From Epiperipatus broadwayi (Eukaryota; Onychophora; Udeonychophora; Euonychophora; Peripatidae), in contig JAQFVV010000321.1 of assembly GCA_028023455.1 (NCBI GenBank), positions 868,001-932,000 of the forward strand: DNA of 64,000 nucleotides, written 5' to 3'. The position numbers and the translations under genes were made by a program. Positions 45,641 to 58,429 of this stretch are shown here, piece by piece. The notes under the pieces were generated by a model. That model did not search any database and was not told the origin of the DNA. It was given only the letters and a program-made list of their open reading frames with translations. Numbering within the stretch: position 1 is the stretch's first letter; every line of letters begins with the position of its first letter.

Positions 45641-47015
45641 AGTATTAATATTTTTTAGAATATTTCTCAGCCAAAGCTATCTGGATGAAGATCTCTAGAA
45701 ATGGTCTTCCATTAACTTCATGCTATGTAGCTCTTCAGAAAAAAATACTGCGAAGAACTAAACTACAAGAATAAGCCCTAAAATGATAGTCTGAGGCTTA
45801 AATAATTATAAGGCAGATTAATCTAAACTGCAAGTTCTGACCTGCTTTAAAAATTTAATATTATAGTGGATTTGTGAAACAACAAACCTACAGACAGAGG
45901 AAGATTCTATACCAAAATGGATAATCTTGCTGAAGGTTTAAATATGAAAACTTTAGACATCACTCTCAAGAAAGAAGCCAAATCTTCACTATTTGTTCTT
46001 GATCATTGTAAAATACATTTAATATTTATGGCATGATAAGTATTAACACTTAAATTTATTAATAATAAAATTATTGCTGCTATTAACAAACTCAATTTTT
46101 TAATTTCCATTGTTTAAAAATGAGTATTTTATATCTAGATATGTCCATAATTATTTAAAGGCAATTGTATATGGACAAGCAGGTTTCTAATATCCATGTT
46201 TTATATTGTCATTGCAATTAGAAACAATAACTATGATGTTTTTAGATTTCAGACATAAACTTGTAACATTGTCTTCCATATATTCGGAGTAGAGTATGTA
46301 GTAATTAATTTATTTCTATTTAACTGTCAACAAAGTTATTAAATGATACTTCAACCAATGAAAACCAAGTTAGGTTGTGGCATATTATAAATTAAACTAC
46401 TATAAAATTACATAGTTATTGATTATTATGTAATATTTTAGAATACTAAAAATATCCATGTCTAATTAAACAATTTTATTTAAAACTCTAACAAATGTAG
46501 TAGTATGTGCATACATGTTATTGCACATTACCGTCTTCTCATTGTAATTGTCAGACAAATTTATAATAAATTTATTAATGTTACAATATAAAGAAAAAAA
46601 ATTGATTTTTGATTTACTTATATTTTTTGAAAATTTCAATGTATAATTATTTTATATAAAATGCATACATTTTTATTTTTAGAATATCTCTTGAGGTCAT
46701 AAAAGACAGACTTGGGTCCATTCCGTTAAACGACCATGAGAATTGCGAAAAATATTCTTGCTCAGAAGAAAGATATATTAAGTGATCTGAGAATAAGATA
46801 TTATTACACGAAATTTCTTGGCTAAAGGCATTCACATTGAGATCAACTAATATCAAGCACTTGATTATTATTAGTGCTATCATCCCTTTGCTTTCTACCA
46901 ATATAACAAAAGTTGTTGTAGCATGTTAATGAATAAATAAAGAATAATAAAAACATATGTGTTTGATTGTATTAAACATATACACAGAAATACTTACTGA
47001 AACTTGACATAATTA
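45641..47015. other. Unassigned stretch with weak coding hints
   Basis: Near 45660-45990 plus-strand pieces AIWMKISRNGLPLTSCYVAL and MDNLAEGLNMKTLDITLKKE vaguely recall the CENP-B-type helix-turn-helix region of pogo/Tigger transposases. Near 46680-46920 both strands are largely open: minus has a 78-codon frame with a hydrophobic start (MIALIIIKCLILV), while plus has NDHENCEKYSCSEERYIK after an acceptor-like TTTATTTTTAG. Neither is firm. Confidence 0.25.
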
Positions 47016-47174
<159 letters not shown>

Positions 47175-47607
47175 TAAAATATTTAAATTTAAAAACAATT
47201 TTGACTGCTTTCATTCTTTCTTAAAACAATGCTTTATACATATATGGATCAATCTATTATATATTTTCAAATTATTTCCAAAGATTAAAAAATATATACA
47301 ATGAACACATACAAACATGAGTTTAAGAACCCATTCTTTTTTGAATAAGTTATTAAATAATGCTAAGAATAAATTTCCTTTAGAACTTTCCCAACAAGTA
47401 AGATATAAAATTGAATGCAGCAAACTCTTGTGGACGACTGCATATTATGGAGAATTATGAGAGAATGTATCTATTAGAGTAGCTTAGATATCTATGTAAC
47501 TGGGGAAAAAGAAATGACGTGTATAGAGAGTATAGATTGATATTTTTGAGACACAAATGCGAATCTGGTGATACATTTAACTTTTTGACTGCTAAAATAA
47601 TTTGTGC

Positions 47608-47609
<2 letters not shown>

Positions 47610-47642
<33 letters not shown>
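47610..47642 (+). repeat. (GA)n microsatellite
   Basis: GAGAGA run. It is the source of the Ser-Leu repeat in a long minus-strand frame, which helps explain that frame. Confidence 0.9.
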
Positions 47643-47644
<2 letters not shown>

Positions 47645-47944
47645 AGAAAGTGGAAAGTTAAAAAGGCTGGATCATTGCAAAAGATCCTTATGCAATAAAT
47701 AAAAAGAGTTGTGGGTCCCACTATCAAGAAAATGAAACATTTGAATAAATTTGCATAAGACATGTTGCATTCAAACAGAGAAATGCAAGTGCTATGAATA
47801 TGACAAGAATTGTGAAAACATGCTAAGAAAATAATAAAATAAGTTAAAACTATAATACCTTTTCTGAGTAAATGATTGAAATATTTAAGTACATATATAT
47901 TTGCAAAATTTGAAGAATGTACCACAATCGAACCCAAGAATGTA

Positions 47945-48250
47945 TAGTGAATTGGTATCCTATATGGTTTGGCACAGTTGGTAGAACAACTAGTTAGGAT
48001 CAGAGGGATTACAGGATTGATTTTGGTATTCACGGTTCTGGATTGTAAACAGTTTATGAACTTCTGAACCATAAAGCTATTAGCATTTTTGCCTTGTAGA
48101 GTTTGACATTGTTGGTAGAATATTTGACTTGGGATTGGGAAATACCAGAATTGATTCCAAACATTTGAAGTTCTGGCACTTGAACTTCTTATGAATTCCT
48201 AAGCAATAAAAGCCATAAGCCTTTTTTATAGCAAAGTCATACAGAACAGG
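47945..48250 (+). mobile_element. Two tandem tRNA-like SINE fragments
   Basis: The unit starts GTTTGGCACAGTTGGTAGAA (A-box-like), has GGATTGATTTTGG or GAATTGATTCCAA at the B-box position, and ends in AACTTCTTATGAATTCCTAA and an AA.CCATAAGC tail. The first unit is at about 47975-48090 and the second at 48100-48235. A third copy is near 62365. Confidence 0.5.
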
Positions 48251-48286
48251 ATTCTAAAATATAAGTTCCCAGGATCAACTCCAGTG

Positions 48287-48288
<2 letters not shown>

Positions 48289-48376
<88 letters not shown>
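48289..48376 (+). repeat. (TA)n microsatellite
   Basis: Uninterrupted TA run of about 88 bp, next to the SINE pair. Confidence 0.97.
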
Positions 48377-48379
<3 letters not shown>

Positions 48380-48577
48380 AACTAGTTGGATTACATAGCA
48401 CACATTGTGTGTGCATAAATATATAAAGTGTAAAGGAAAAGTAGAAATAAACACAGACAAAAATTATAGTAGATATTTTCTACATTTACTGAAATAGAAA
48501 TAAATAAATAATAACTCTGATTTAAAATATTGTTTTATAAATTAAACTTTTAAAAGGTCTGAATAAATATAAATATT

Positions 48578-48578
<1 letters not shown>

Positions 48579-48665
<87 letters not shown>
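48579..48665 (+). repeat. (TTA)n microsatellite
   Basis: About 29 uninterrupted units. Confidence 0.97.
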
Positions 48666-48667
<2 letters not shown>

Positions 48668-48845
48668 TGATGTTGAAATGTAAAAACACCATACTTATTT
48701 TTGAAATTTTTTAATTAATTAAACAGATTTTTATCTATTAAAAATCCTCTAAGTAAAAACATGTATATAGATTCCAAGAAATTAGAGAGATAAAAATAAA
48801 ATTCTGTTTTTAATCAAGGTGTTGTTATAACACCTCAGTTGATTT

Positions 48846-48880
48846 TATAAAAAGGGCTGATAAAAAATATCAGTCAGTCT
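48846..48880 (+). promoter_or_regulatory. TATA box plus initiator-like promoter
   Basis: TATAAAAAGG is followed by TCAGTCAGTCT; the A of the second TCAGT lies 30 bp after the first T of the TATA box, the spacing expected for an animal core promoter. A GGTGTTGTTATAACACC palindrome sits just upstream. It could belong to a gene, an LTR or chance. Confidence 0.35.
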
Positions 48881-49073
48881 GGAGAGTGATTTTTGAAGAG
48901 AACAGGTCAGCTGCAGAGTTGGTTATAAATTGTTGCAGCTTGTTGAAGTTTGCAGCAGTTGGTTTTAACTGACCGTAGAGTTGACAGAATAGCTACTATA
49001 AACTAATATGGCAGAAGGCAGAACATTAGATTCAGGAGCTGCCAATATTTCTTTTGCAGGAGTTTGAATTCAC

Positions 49074-49250
49074 ATGGAGAAAATGACCCACTTCTTTGTG
49101 CTGAAATTCATAGCCTTAAATGTGCAGAGAATGGTTGATTACCTGAAATCTATCAAACCAAGAGAGCTGCTTGTCTGGAACAATCCTAGATTGAAAGGAA
49201 GACCAACATTTTACATGGATTACATTTTTCCTGATTATGACAGTCACTAA
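49074..49250 (+). CDS. 58-codon frame downstream of the promoter-like site, unknown
   Basis: The frame reads MEKMTHFFVLKFIALNVQRM, and ends NNPRLKGRPTFYMDYIFPDY before DSH-stop. Composition is less AT-driven than the surroundings and looks protein-like. It is preceded in the same frame by a 19-codon ATG frame (from about 49012) ending in one TGA, and followed after the stop by KKIFQLAEELITCMLCQ. This suggests a once longer, now broken protein, perhaps a retroelement leader or exon. No family recognised. Confidence 0.3.
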   Translation: MEKMTHFFVLKFIALNVQRMVDYLKSIKPRELLVWNNPRLKGRPTFYMDYIFPDYDSH

Positions 49251-49329
49251 AAACCAAACTCATCAAAAAAAATCTTCCAGCTTGCTGAAGAATTAATTAC
49301 ATGTATGCTGTGTCAGATAAAGGCAGAGA

Positions 49330-50440
49330 AACACGGATAAACATATATAGCTGGTGAGTTATTTTAAAAGAATTCATTTAAAAAGACATATATAGAACAA
49401 TATTATTTTAAAGTTGGTTAAAAATTTATATATTTTAAAAGAATATAAAGTAATTTTGCTTGAATTATAATTAAGAGTCAAGAATAATTCATTGATCATT
49501 AAAGGCAAAAGAGGCATTTTTGAACAATAATCCTTTGGACATTATTTTGAAAAATTTATATTAAGAAAAAAAGTAAAGAATCGATGATTAAATAATTTAA
49601 TTTAAAAATGTTGATAATTAATTAACAAATACCTGTCAAAAATTGACTATACTTTTGAGAACTTATAAATTGAAACTAATTTTGAATTATATCTATATTT
49701 TGTTTATACACAGATATGTATGAAATTTATATGTTTTCCAAATGGATTATAAAAAAAAAATATTATTGTAACAAGTTTATATAGGTAAAACCCAGTGTGC
49801 ATATATACATGCACACTCATATATGTAAAATTATAATCGTTTTTTTTTATTAGTGAATATTCATTATATATTATAAACCGCGCGTCTGTGCGCATATATA
49901 TGTAAACCATAGTAATAATTTGAATATATTTTATTATACTTTTTGTAAATTAATGTAACAATTCAAATTTTGAATAGCAATTATATAAATCACAAATGTA
50001 ATAATTTTATGTTTAATTGAAATGTCTTCATCATGTATTATAAAACACATGTCTGTGTACAGATATATAAATGCGTTTATAGATACCATTAAGAAATAAT
50101 GCAATTAATGTGATAACTTGAATTTTGTAGTAATCTGGTAAATTACAGTGTGATGACTTTATTATTGTGTATCTTTCAAAATCAGAACCCTTATAAGACC
50201 TTAATCATTTTTTTGTTATTAATAAACTTGTATTTAATTGTTAAAAATTGTATTCCATCATCTCTTGTTCACATACAGTAATAGAGCCCATGTTCTTTGA
50301 GCTAGATTGGTGCACAGATAAATGGGGGTGTATATTTAGTGCTTTTGGGGCATCCAGAGATAATCAATCATCATCCTGGTTGGTGAAAAAGAGGATACTC
50401 TTTAAAACCCATGCACTATATTTTATTTTAGTTTAGTCTT
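49330..50440. other. Unassigned stretch
   Basis: Imperfectly repeated phrases CATATATGTAAA and TCATTATATATTATAAA occur near 49820-50080 (CGCGTCTGTGCGCATATATA versus CATGTCTGTGTACAGATATA), indicating a diverged tandem pair of about 190 bp. No gene seen. Confidence 0.4.
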
Positions 50441-50451
50441 GTTAAAAAAAT

Positions 50452-50602
50452 TTAAGTTTTAGTTGACCAGTACATTAATGGTACTAAGTGGCCAGAACAT
50501 TGATGATGATCAGCATGTTTTAAATGTATGTTTTAAATTTAAGTTTATAATTGGCCAGTACAAGTGGCCAGAGCATTGATGATGATCAACATGTTTTAAA
50601 TG
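50452..50602 (+). repeat. Imperfect tandem duplication of about 75-85 bp
   Basis: Both halves contain TTAAGTTT, GGCCAGTAC or GACCAGTAC, AGTGGCCAGA and CATTGATGATGATCA.CATG, then TTTTAAATGT. Confidence 0.8.
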
Positions 50603-52110
50603 TTTCAGCATTATTGTTTTGATTTTTGATTCTTATGTATTTTAATGGATGGGCACTAAGCTGGTGCATCCAAGTTATGTTTATATAATTGCCCTCGCTG
50701 GCAAAGGCTCAATAGTTATCCTGGTCTAAAGAAGACCCATTTCCAATTCAGTCACAGGATTGACTGATGATTTATTGTACTAATATTGTACTGATTTATT
50801 TTATTCCCATCAATGATGATGATGGCTGGTTATTTCTCTCAAGTATTTACTAACACTTATAATTACTTTTTTATAATGCTGGTTGATATATGGCTAATCA
50901 TGCTTTTAGCTGCTCTTCTGAGTTAGCTGTTTGATCACTCAATGATCTCTCACAGATTTTTGGATCTCATGCTCCTTTTAAATATTTACTTATACTGTAA
51001 ACTATTAATATTTTAAATTTATTCATTTACTTGAGTTTGATTATGGTTATTCCATCACCCCAGGTTCACTTCCTCAACCCCCACCCCATTCTGTTACAAT
51101 ATATATTAATTACAGGAGATTTCTATTTAGATATCATGTTTCTTCACAGAACATCATATAAGTTTAGGAGACAACTTCTTATTAGATAATTTGTCAATTC
51201 ACACTACTGAAAAACAATCTTATAATTATCACTTTTCTATTCATTTACTTTTATCACTAAGTATAGAATTAAGGGATGTATTTTGTCTTAATAACTAGCA
51301 CAAATACAAAATTATGATAAAAATTTGAAAGAACTTTGATACATAGTGATTAGTTCTAACATCATCGTCAGGACAACTGGAAAAAAAGTTTTAAGTAAAT
51401 TTGAAATAAAGGATGTAATTTTTCTCTCAGATAACTGACAGTGTAGCTAAGCTAAGTAGCTATTTAATTATTGAGTATTAAACTATTGTAAAATGAAAGA
51501 TGAGAAAAAGAAATTCACAACAATGTTCGCTATCTGAAGGTTAACAAGATTAATGAATATTGTCTGCTTTATTTTTTCTTAACAAAAATGTGGAGATTTT
51601 GCCTTCAGAAGTGAAATATTTAAGACTGTTTTATTTTTTAACTGGGCTTATTATTATAGTGAAATAACTTTATTTTTTATCTTGATAATATTTTATTTAA
51701 TGCGAACTATTACCAATTTTTCGAATTATTATATGGAATCAAGTGTATAATAGAAACAATATAATAATGACTAAGTGTAGAAAATCCATAGTTATTTTTT
51801 TTTAAATTTAACATTATATAAATTTAAATATATATCTCTGATTGACTTATTTTGAGGTATCATGGTCTTTTCCCTAACTTAAACATAATGCATTTTATTA
51901 CTATATTCCAAATCTTTCAGTGTGTACATAATGGAAATATTAATCTCCAGAGCAGTTACTGACTATTGATATCTGTCAATGAGAAATATTAGACTATACA
52001 TATTTATCCAGCAATCATCTTTACTTCTTATATGCCACTCAATAGCCTGAAAGTTTCTAAAATCATTTTTGATACTTATATTATAACTGATGTCTCTAAT
52101 TTATATATAT

Positions 52111-52205
52111 ATAAGACATTTTGTGGGTTCATCCGTGTTAAAAAATTTAAATATTGATATACCGACGTTTCGACTTGATCACACAAGTCATCCACTGGGT
52201 GATAA
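52111..52205 (-). ncRNA. Hammerhead-derived PLE-type terminal fragment
   Basis: Minus strand: GUGGAUGA, then a long GACUUG-UGUGAU-CAAGUC hairpin joined to GAAACGUCGG, then TATATCAATATTTAAATTTT. The hairpin followed by GAAAC is typical of hammerhead relics in PLE ends; the 5' core (GUGGAUGA instead of CUGAUGA) is altered. Confidence 0.45.
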
Positions 52206-54271
52206 AAGGTATATAAATATATATATATATTACTGACATATAATCAAACTTATATAGCTATAAAATTGAGATGGTTTAAGTTTAAAATCTTAAAGTGTTA
52301 AAATTTCAAATATTTATCTTGAATAATATCTAAAAATAAAAATGGCTGTTGGAATAACATTTACAATCCAATTACCCTTCTGATAAAAGTCACTAGTTTG
52401 AAACCAGTCTGAGATTTTCATTGACATTACCACCTATTACTCATTCTTATGTAGAAGTCTCTAAAATTTACACTTGACAACATACCCATTAAATATTTTG
52501 CAGCTGTAGCAACAGCTTTGCTTATTCCTTGTTTTATATAAACAATCTACATTTCAAGAGACAATGATAAAATCCTGTAATTGTTTTATCATTTACTTAT
52601 TATTACTCATAAATAAACTATTAATCAAAAGTTAATTCCTACTTTCCTATTAGTTTTATCTAAACCGTGCTGTTTCCCTCAAGTAACAAAAACAGCAAAC
52701 TAAGAATATTATAGTTAAGAGCCTTCAAAGATTTTTAATACATTTAGTAAAAATAGTTAATATTTAAAAACTTCTTTATAACATTACTTTTAAATATTAA
52801 AATCAAATGCTTTCACATTTCAGTAAAAATAGAAATAAATAAAATAGAAATATATTTAATAAATTAAATTATCATAAATTTTTATCTTTATTGTTTGAAC
52901 TTCACAAAAATTAGAATTTTTACTAAATAAAGAGAATATTCAAGGGACAAAATAATTTTAAAATTTGATAAGGCTGCATATCATGAATTGATATAATCAA
53001 GATGGACGAAGTCTATGATTTGCATGTTATTGGTAGAGGTTTAACCTTGTTGGCAAAAGTAAAATAATCCATTTGAAGCCATTAATGAATTTTATAATGA
53101 CAATGTTCAATTCTACATTTTAAAAAAAGATAGGGTTGCTAATAAGGAAGGATACAAAAATAGCAAACAAACTCGATTGAATACAAATAGAAAATTAAAG
53201 ATTTCTGGGTCAAATCTTAACTTGATGCTTCTAGTACTTATATGCCATATGACCTGCCAAACATTCAATACTTTGGTTATTTATTTTAACAAAAAGGTAA
53301 TGTATTGGTCATATTGATGTGTTACTTGATCAAGGTCATTAATATTATGGAGAAAGGAACCAGTTATAGAACAAAGAAAATATTTCAATTAAACTTTGCA
53401 ATATTTTATCAAGCAACTGATAGTTACTAAAAAAATATTAGTGGCACAGATTTGTATTTTGATAAGTTTATTATGAAATGGTATGAAAAAAGCTTTAAAA
53501 ATTAATACAATAAACTAGAACAAATTGTACTTATTTAAAATTATTAATAATAGTCCAAATTAAATCAAAATTCACAAACAATGATTTCAATGCCAAAGCA
53601 AATTTCTCATCTGCGTCGAAAATAAATTTATCATTTGATATATACCTAAATCACTTCACAGCAGACAAAACTTAAATATACCAATAGAATATTAAAAGTT
53701 GTTGTTAAGACAGTCTCAATAGATTAAAAATAGTTGCACTTTTTATCCTGAATGAAGATCTTTCAACGTACATGACTGAAACATTAAACCTGCCTAGAAG
53801 TTTAAAATAAACTCCATTCGTCAGGCAAAACTAAACTATAACGTTAACCAAATGCATCCATTTTAAATTGAAATACCAGCTAACAACAAATTAAAAAACC
53901 ACTATCAATGATTATCCTGCTAATTCAGGCTTCTCAAGTGTAAACAGAAACATAAAACACCACTCACATATATTTATATGCGGGTGTGAAAATAAAATAT
54001 TTTTTTGATTTATCATCTTATATTTGGCAATTTTAAAAAAACTAGAGCAGGGTATGACCCAAAAAAGATTTTATTTTTATCTTATAATCATAAAAATATT
54101 CATTATAATATATAATTCCTCATGTATAATGCTATATATAATATAAAAAGAATAGAATGCATCATTCGATAAATAGGTCAAGAAATCAAATATATCCCTC
54201 ATCTGTAATTGACTAACAAAGACCATCTTATTACTGATCATTGTTGAATGAGATTTGATTTCTGAGACTCT

Positions 54272-54306
<35 letters not shown>

Positions 54307-54830
54307 TATATATATATATATATATATATATACTATAAAAACTTTCTAATTAATTAATTAATTTTTATATTTAAAAAGTTTTAAACAAAGACATGGTTTC
54401 AGACTTATAACAATTAAAAGAGATATTCTTTTTCATATTTTTCAAAGAAGACAACCTAAGTGGGCATAAACAAAATTATTGGCCTTTATTTTTATTATGA
54501 ACATATAATACAGAGCAAAGATATTTTTTCTACTTTTATAACCTTTAACTTTTTCATTTAAATTCAACTCACTTTGATCAATATATATGTATATATTTTA
54601 CAAAACAAATACTAGTATATAATTTTAATGCGCAAATACGCGCACAACAACCGAGCTTCATGAATAACAATATATTATAAACTCAAAATAATTATAATAT
54701 CTAAAGAATAATGCCCGAGCGCTTTCAAGAGAACTTAGCTCTCATAATCATGGGCAACAAAGAATAAGCATAGCGTGTTGGTATATGCTAAAATATGCTG
54801 ATATATGTAAATTAGTTGAAAATAAATGCG
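52206..54830. other. Unassigned AT-rich stretch
   Basis: No supported gene. A TA run at 54275-54332 is interrupted once by TAGATA. Confidence 0.4.
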
Positions 54831-54836
54831 TCAGCT

Positions 54837-57300
54837 CTAAATGATCCATTTCTTAGAGATTTTGTAACACGCATCTTTCCTATTCATAGCCTTATCATCA
54901 ATAGCAATAAAACATGCTTCTTTAACTTTTCTCTTAATGTCATTTCTCTCCCTGCAAACTATTCTTGCATTTTTAGGTTCATATGCATGACCAGCTGATT
55001 TCTGATGTATAGCAAATATTGAGTTGCAAAACAAATACTAGCAACTTCATGAATAGTATTCATATCATTTTTTTCCTTAGTATTATTTATCCTTGTGGAG
55101 GACACAGAAAAATGGCAAGAGTTCATTTATTACTAGTATTTACTGAAATGTGAAAAAAAAATAAAAACATTCCAAATGTGCTTGTATTATATGTATGTAA
55201 TATAATTTTTTTAAGGTTTTCAGTTACAATCTAGATTTTATTTACACAACTACACCAATAATGGTTCAGAGTTCATGGTATCTCTCATATATAATTTGCT
55301 ACCTAATATCATACACTTTTATGATTTACATGATTGCTTAAATATTATTGTACAATATTAGTCACATACAAACCATAACTAACCATGATCTATATATCTG
55401 ATATATGCAACAGTATTTTAAAAAAAGTGTGTTTGTACTTCTCAGATCAGGCACAATTAACAAATTGTTTAAAATAACTTCTATTATCAAATATATTGTG
55501 ATTCCTACTTAAAATTTTATAAGAAAAGAACTTACATATTTTTGTTATTAATCTTTTAAAAAATATTCTTAACAAATATACTAGCATTTTTATTAAATAA
55601 ATTAGTCAATTTATTGGGATAACCAATGATATTGTGATCATAATAAAATTCTCTTTGAATGAAAACTATCCATTTTTTTAATTCTACAGAATTTTGTTTT
55701 TAAAACTGTTATTATGATTAATTGACTGATAATTACGTTGTAAATTCTTACTCTTAATGTCTACTCAAGAAATTATCATTTAAATATTTTACCACTAATA
55801 AATCCAAAATTTTTAATTAAATAAAATGTAATTGAATTAAAACAATTTATTTAAGAACTTTTTTAATATACTCTTTTCTGTTATAAATAAACAATCATCA
55901 ACTTATCTAAAAATAATTTTAAATATTCACCTTTATTAATAATAATTAATATAAACAAAAAAATCAAAATAGACTATTTTTGGATTAGTTCTGCAGTGAC
56001 GTAATCGTCCAGTCATAATTATTCCAATTTGGGGAATATCTTTTCATTGCCTGTGAAGTATTATTTTAGTTTCAAACGTTATATTTAAAAAATGAGTTTT
56101 GAATTCAAGTTAATTTTAAAAAAATATTATGAATACTGATATAAAAGATTTGACTTAAATAAAGAATGTCAAAAACTGCATTTGTTTACTATTTTTTTAT
56201 CAAAAAATATTTTATTTATATCATATTTATAATAATTTTTAAAAATTAATTTGAATTCAAATTTTTTAAATATAAAGTTTATATTCATAATAATTTTTGT
56301 AAATTTAGCTGAATTCAAAAATTCATGTTTTAAATATAAAATTTGCTAATCTTAAAAAAATGGTAAACTAAAAGTGCTAGAATAATTCGCAAAGTTTGAA
56401 TAATTATGGCAGACAATTAAGTATCCAAAATAGAAATAGTATAACTTATTATATATTTTTATTTTATAAAAATTATTATTATAAGTAAAATATATAATAT
56501 CATCTAGTAACAAAAGAAAATCTTTTATAAACTTAATTGTTCCATTAAACAAAGATTCATTGTTAAGTAATATAGAAAGAAGAATAGATTGATACATATT
56601 TTCAATACCACAACTATAATATATCTAATTATATTTATTTTAAATGTATTAATTTATCAAAATCCTCATAAGAAGATGACTTGTACAAATATCAAAAATG
56701 ATAAATTCTTTTAAACAATTATTCATGAATCTAGAAATTACTTTAACAACTTTAACAATAAAATGAAAAATAAATTTAAAAAGAAAAGTTTTTTTAATGG
56801 ATTTTAATATTAATAAACAGTTTTCTTATATAACACCATTAGGATAGCATTTAAACATTGAAATTATTTAAAAAATTAAAGTCTGTATTCCTTTATAATT
56901 CTATAAAAGTTCTTTCATATTGAGATTGTTTTCTAAACTTTTGTATTTATTAATTTTCAATATATCTTCAAAATATCCTTCATATTATTAAAATGGCCAG
57001 CTTTATTTTTGAGCTATAATTGCATTATTTGCTATTAATTAGCTTAAACATTAAATGCATTTTTTCCTCCTTACTTTCTAATTTTTTATTAAAAATCAAT
57101 TGAATGTCTGTCCTTTTTATGATTTAAATTACTGAATTCAGAAGATGAGATTGTTCCTAAATTTATATCCCAGAAAATGGTAACATTATGACCTTTATCA
57201 ACAATTGTCAACTCACATTTAAATTAATGTTAGGAAAGTTAATTACTTTATTTGTTATTATCCCTTTTTAATAAACTAATTAATATTGTTAATATTAATT
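54837..57300 (-). pseudogene. Decayed Penelope-like element, RT to GIY-YIG
   Basis: Minus-strand pieces lie in PLE order. FLLLLDDIIYFTYNNNFYK near 56440-56500 fits the pre-motif-B segment (L..N..YF.FN..FYKQ). A degraded motif B follows near 56400. VDDCLFITEKSILKKFLNKL near 55860-55900 is motif C; the Tyr of YVDD is replaced by a TAA stop. The endonuclease end SIFAIHQKSAGHAYEPKNAR with IVCRERNDIKRKVKEACFIA is at 54837-55034. About 400 bp of extra sequence between motifs B and C suggests an insertion. The 5' limit is uncertain. Confidence 0.55.
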
Positions 57301-58029
57301 TAAATGTGACTTGAAAATTCTTAGTAAAAAATAAATAAATAAATTTAGAAACAATTTTATGTATTAATTCCAATAATTTAAAATAACAAAGAAAGAATTG
57401 GTCTTCAATAAATTTTGAATAAAAGTATAAGAAAGAGGAAGACCTGTTGAAAATAAATATTTTAAGGCTAAATTAATAGCTAATGATGAATTCCTCTCTC
57501 ATGAAGTCAAAGCTGAGTTTTTGTTATTATGAATGGTGATGCATCTGGAGATAAAGCAAATTGAAAATTAACTAATGAAGAATACATTTGTTTAGAGAGA
57601 AAATCCTACTAACATTTTTAAAAGAAACTTAATATACATTATAAAAAAATGGAAAATTTAAAATTTTTAATTGATTTGAATATTTAAAATTCAATCTTAA
57701 TGATTCATATCATGTGATATGTTTATAAATATTGAAACTTATAGGAGTTTTCTTTGAGATTAAGTTTTTATTTTATTGGTAGTATTGTCAAAGAGATTTT
57801 AAGATTTTATAATAATTTTTAAAAGATTCTGATTCAGCTTCTTTTAAATCTTCTTATAGGTTCCATTAATTTAAAATACAAGATAAATTAATATATGGTA
57901 GATTTGACAATGGAATATATGTACTAATCCATTAATCATTAAAAGCCTAAAGCTGAACTAGTCAATAAAATAATCAAAATTACCTCAAATTCATAACTCT
58001 ACCAGACTAACCAAAAAAAAAAATTCTAA

Positions 58030-58270
58030 AACAAATAAAAACAATCTTTATTATTAAAAATGTCTTTTAATATTAAGGGTGTATGGGGTGTAAATGGAAT
58101 TGTAGACAATATGTAGTATACATTTGTTATTATCTTGTAGTTCTTTATACATGAGAAGTCTGCTTGCAGCAGAGAAACTATTGGTTATGTTTTAGAGTTT
58201 ATTTTCTTTGGCTAGTCTGATTGAGTTGTGAATTTGGAGTAATTTTGGTAATCTGTTAATACATTAAGTA
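58030..58270 (+). pseudogene. PLE 3' end fragment
   Basis: Shares TAATATTAAGGGTGTATGGG and TTCTTTATACATGAGAAGTC with the 3' part of the copy at 41155-41560. No usable frame. Confidence 0.55.
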
Positions 58271-58429
58271 GTATTGATTATCTAATAAAAATATTTGTTT
58301 AAGTATTGTTATTGGAGAATTACAAAATTTTATAAAATTAAAGAAAATTGAAGAATAGATTTAGTATTTTTTTTTATTTATTTTATATAATTAACTATTT
58401 AAAAGAAATTATTGTATAATAATAAATGT

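Noticed and set aside
48275-48460. Tyr-Ile repeat protein on the minus strand
   Set aside because: Translation of a TA microsatellite.
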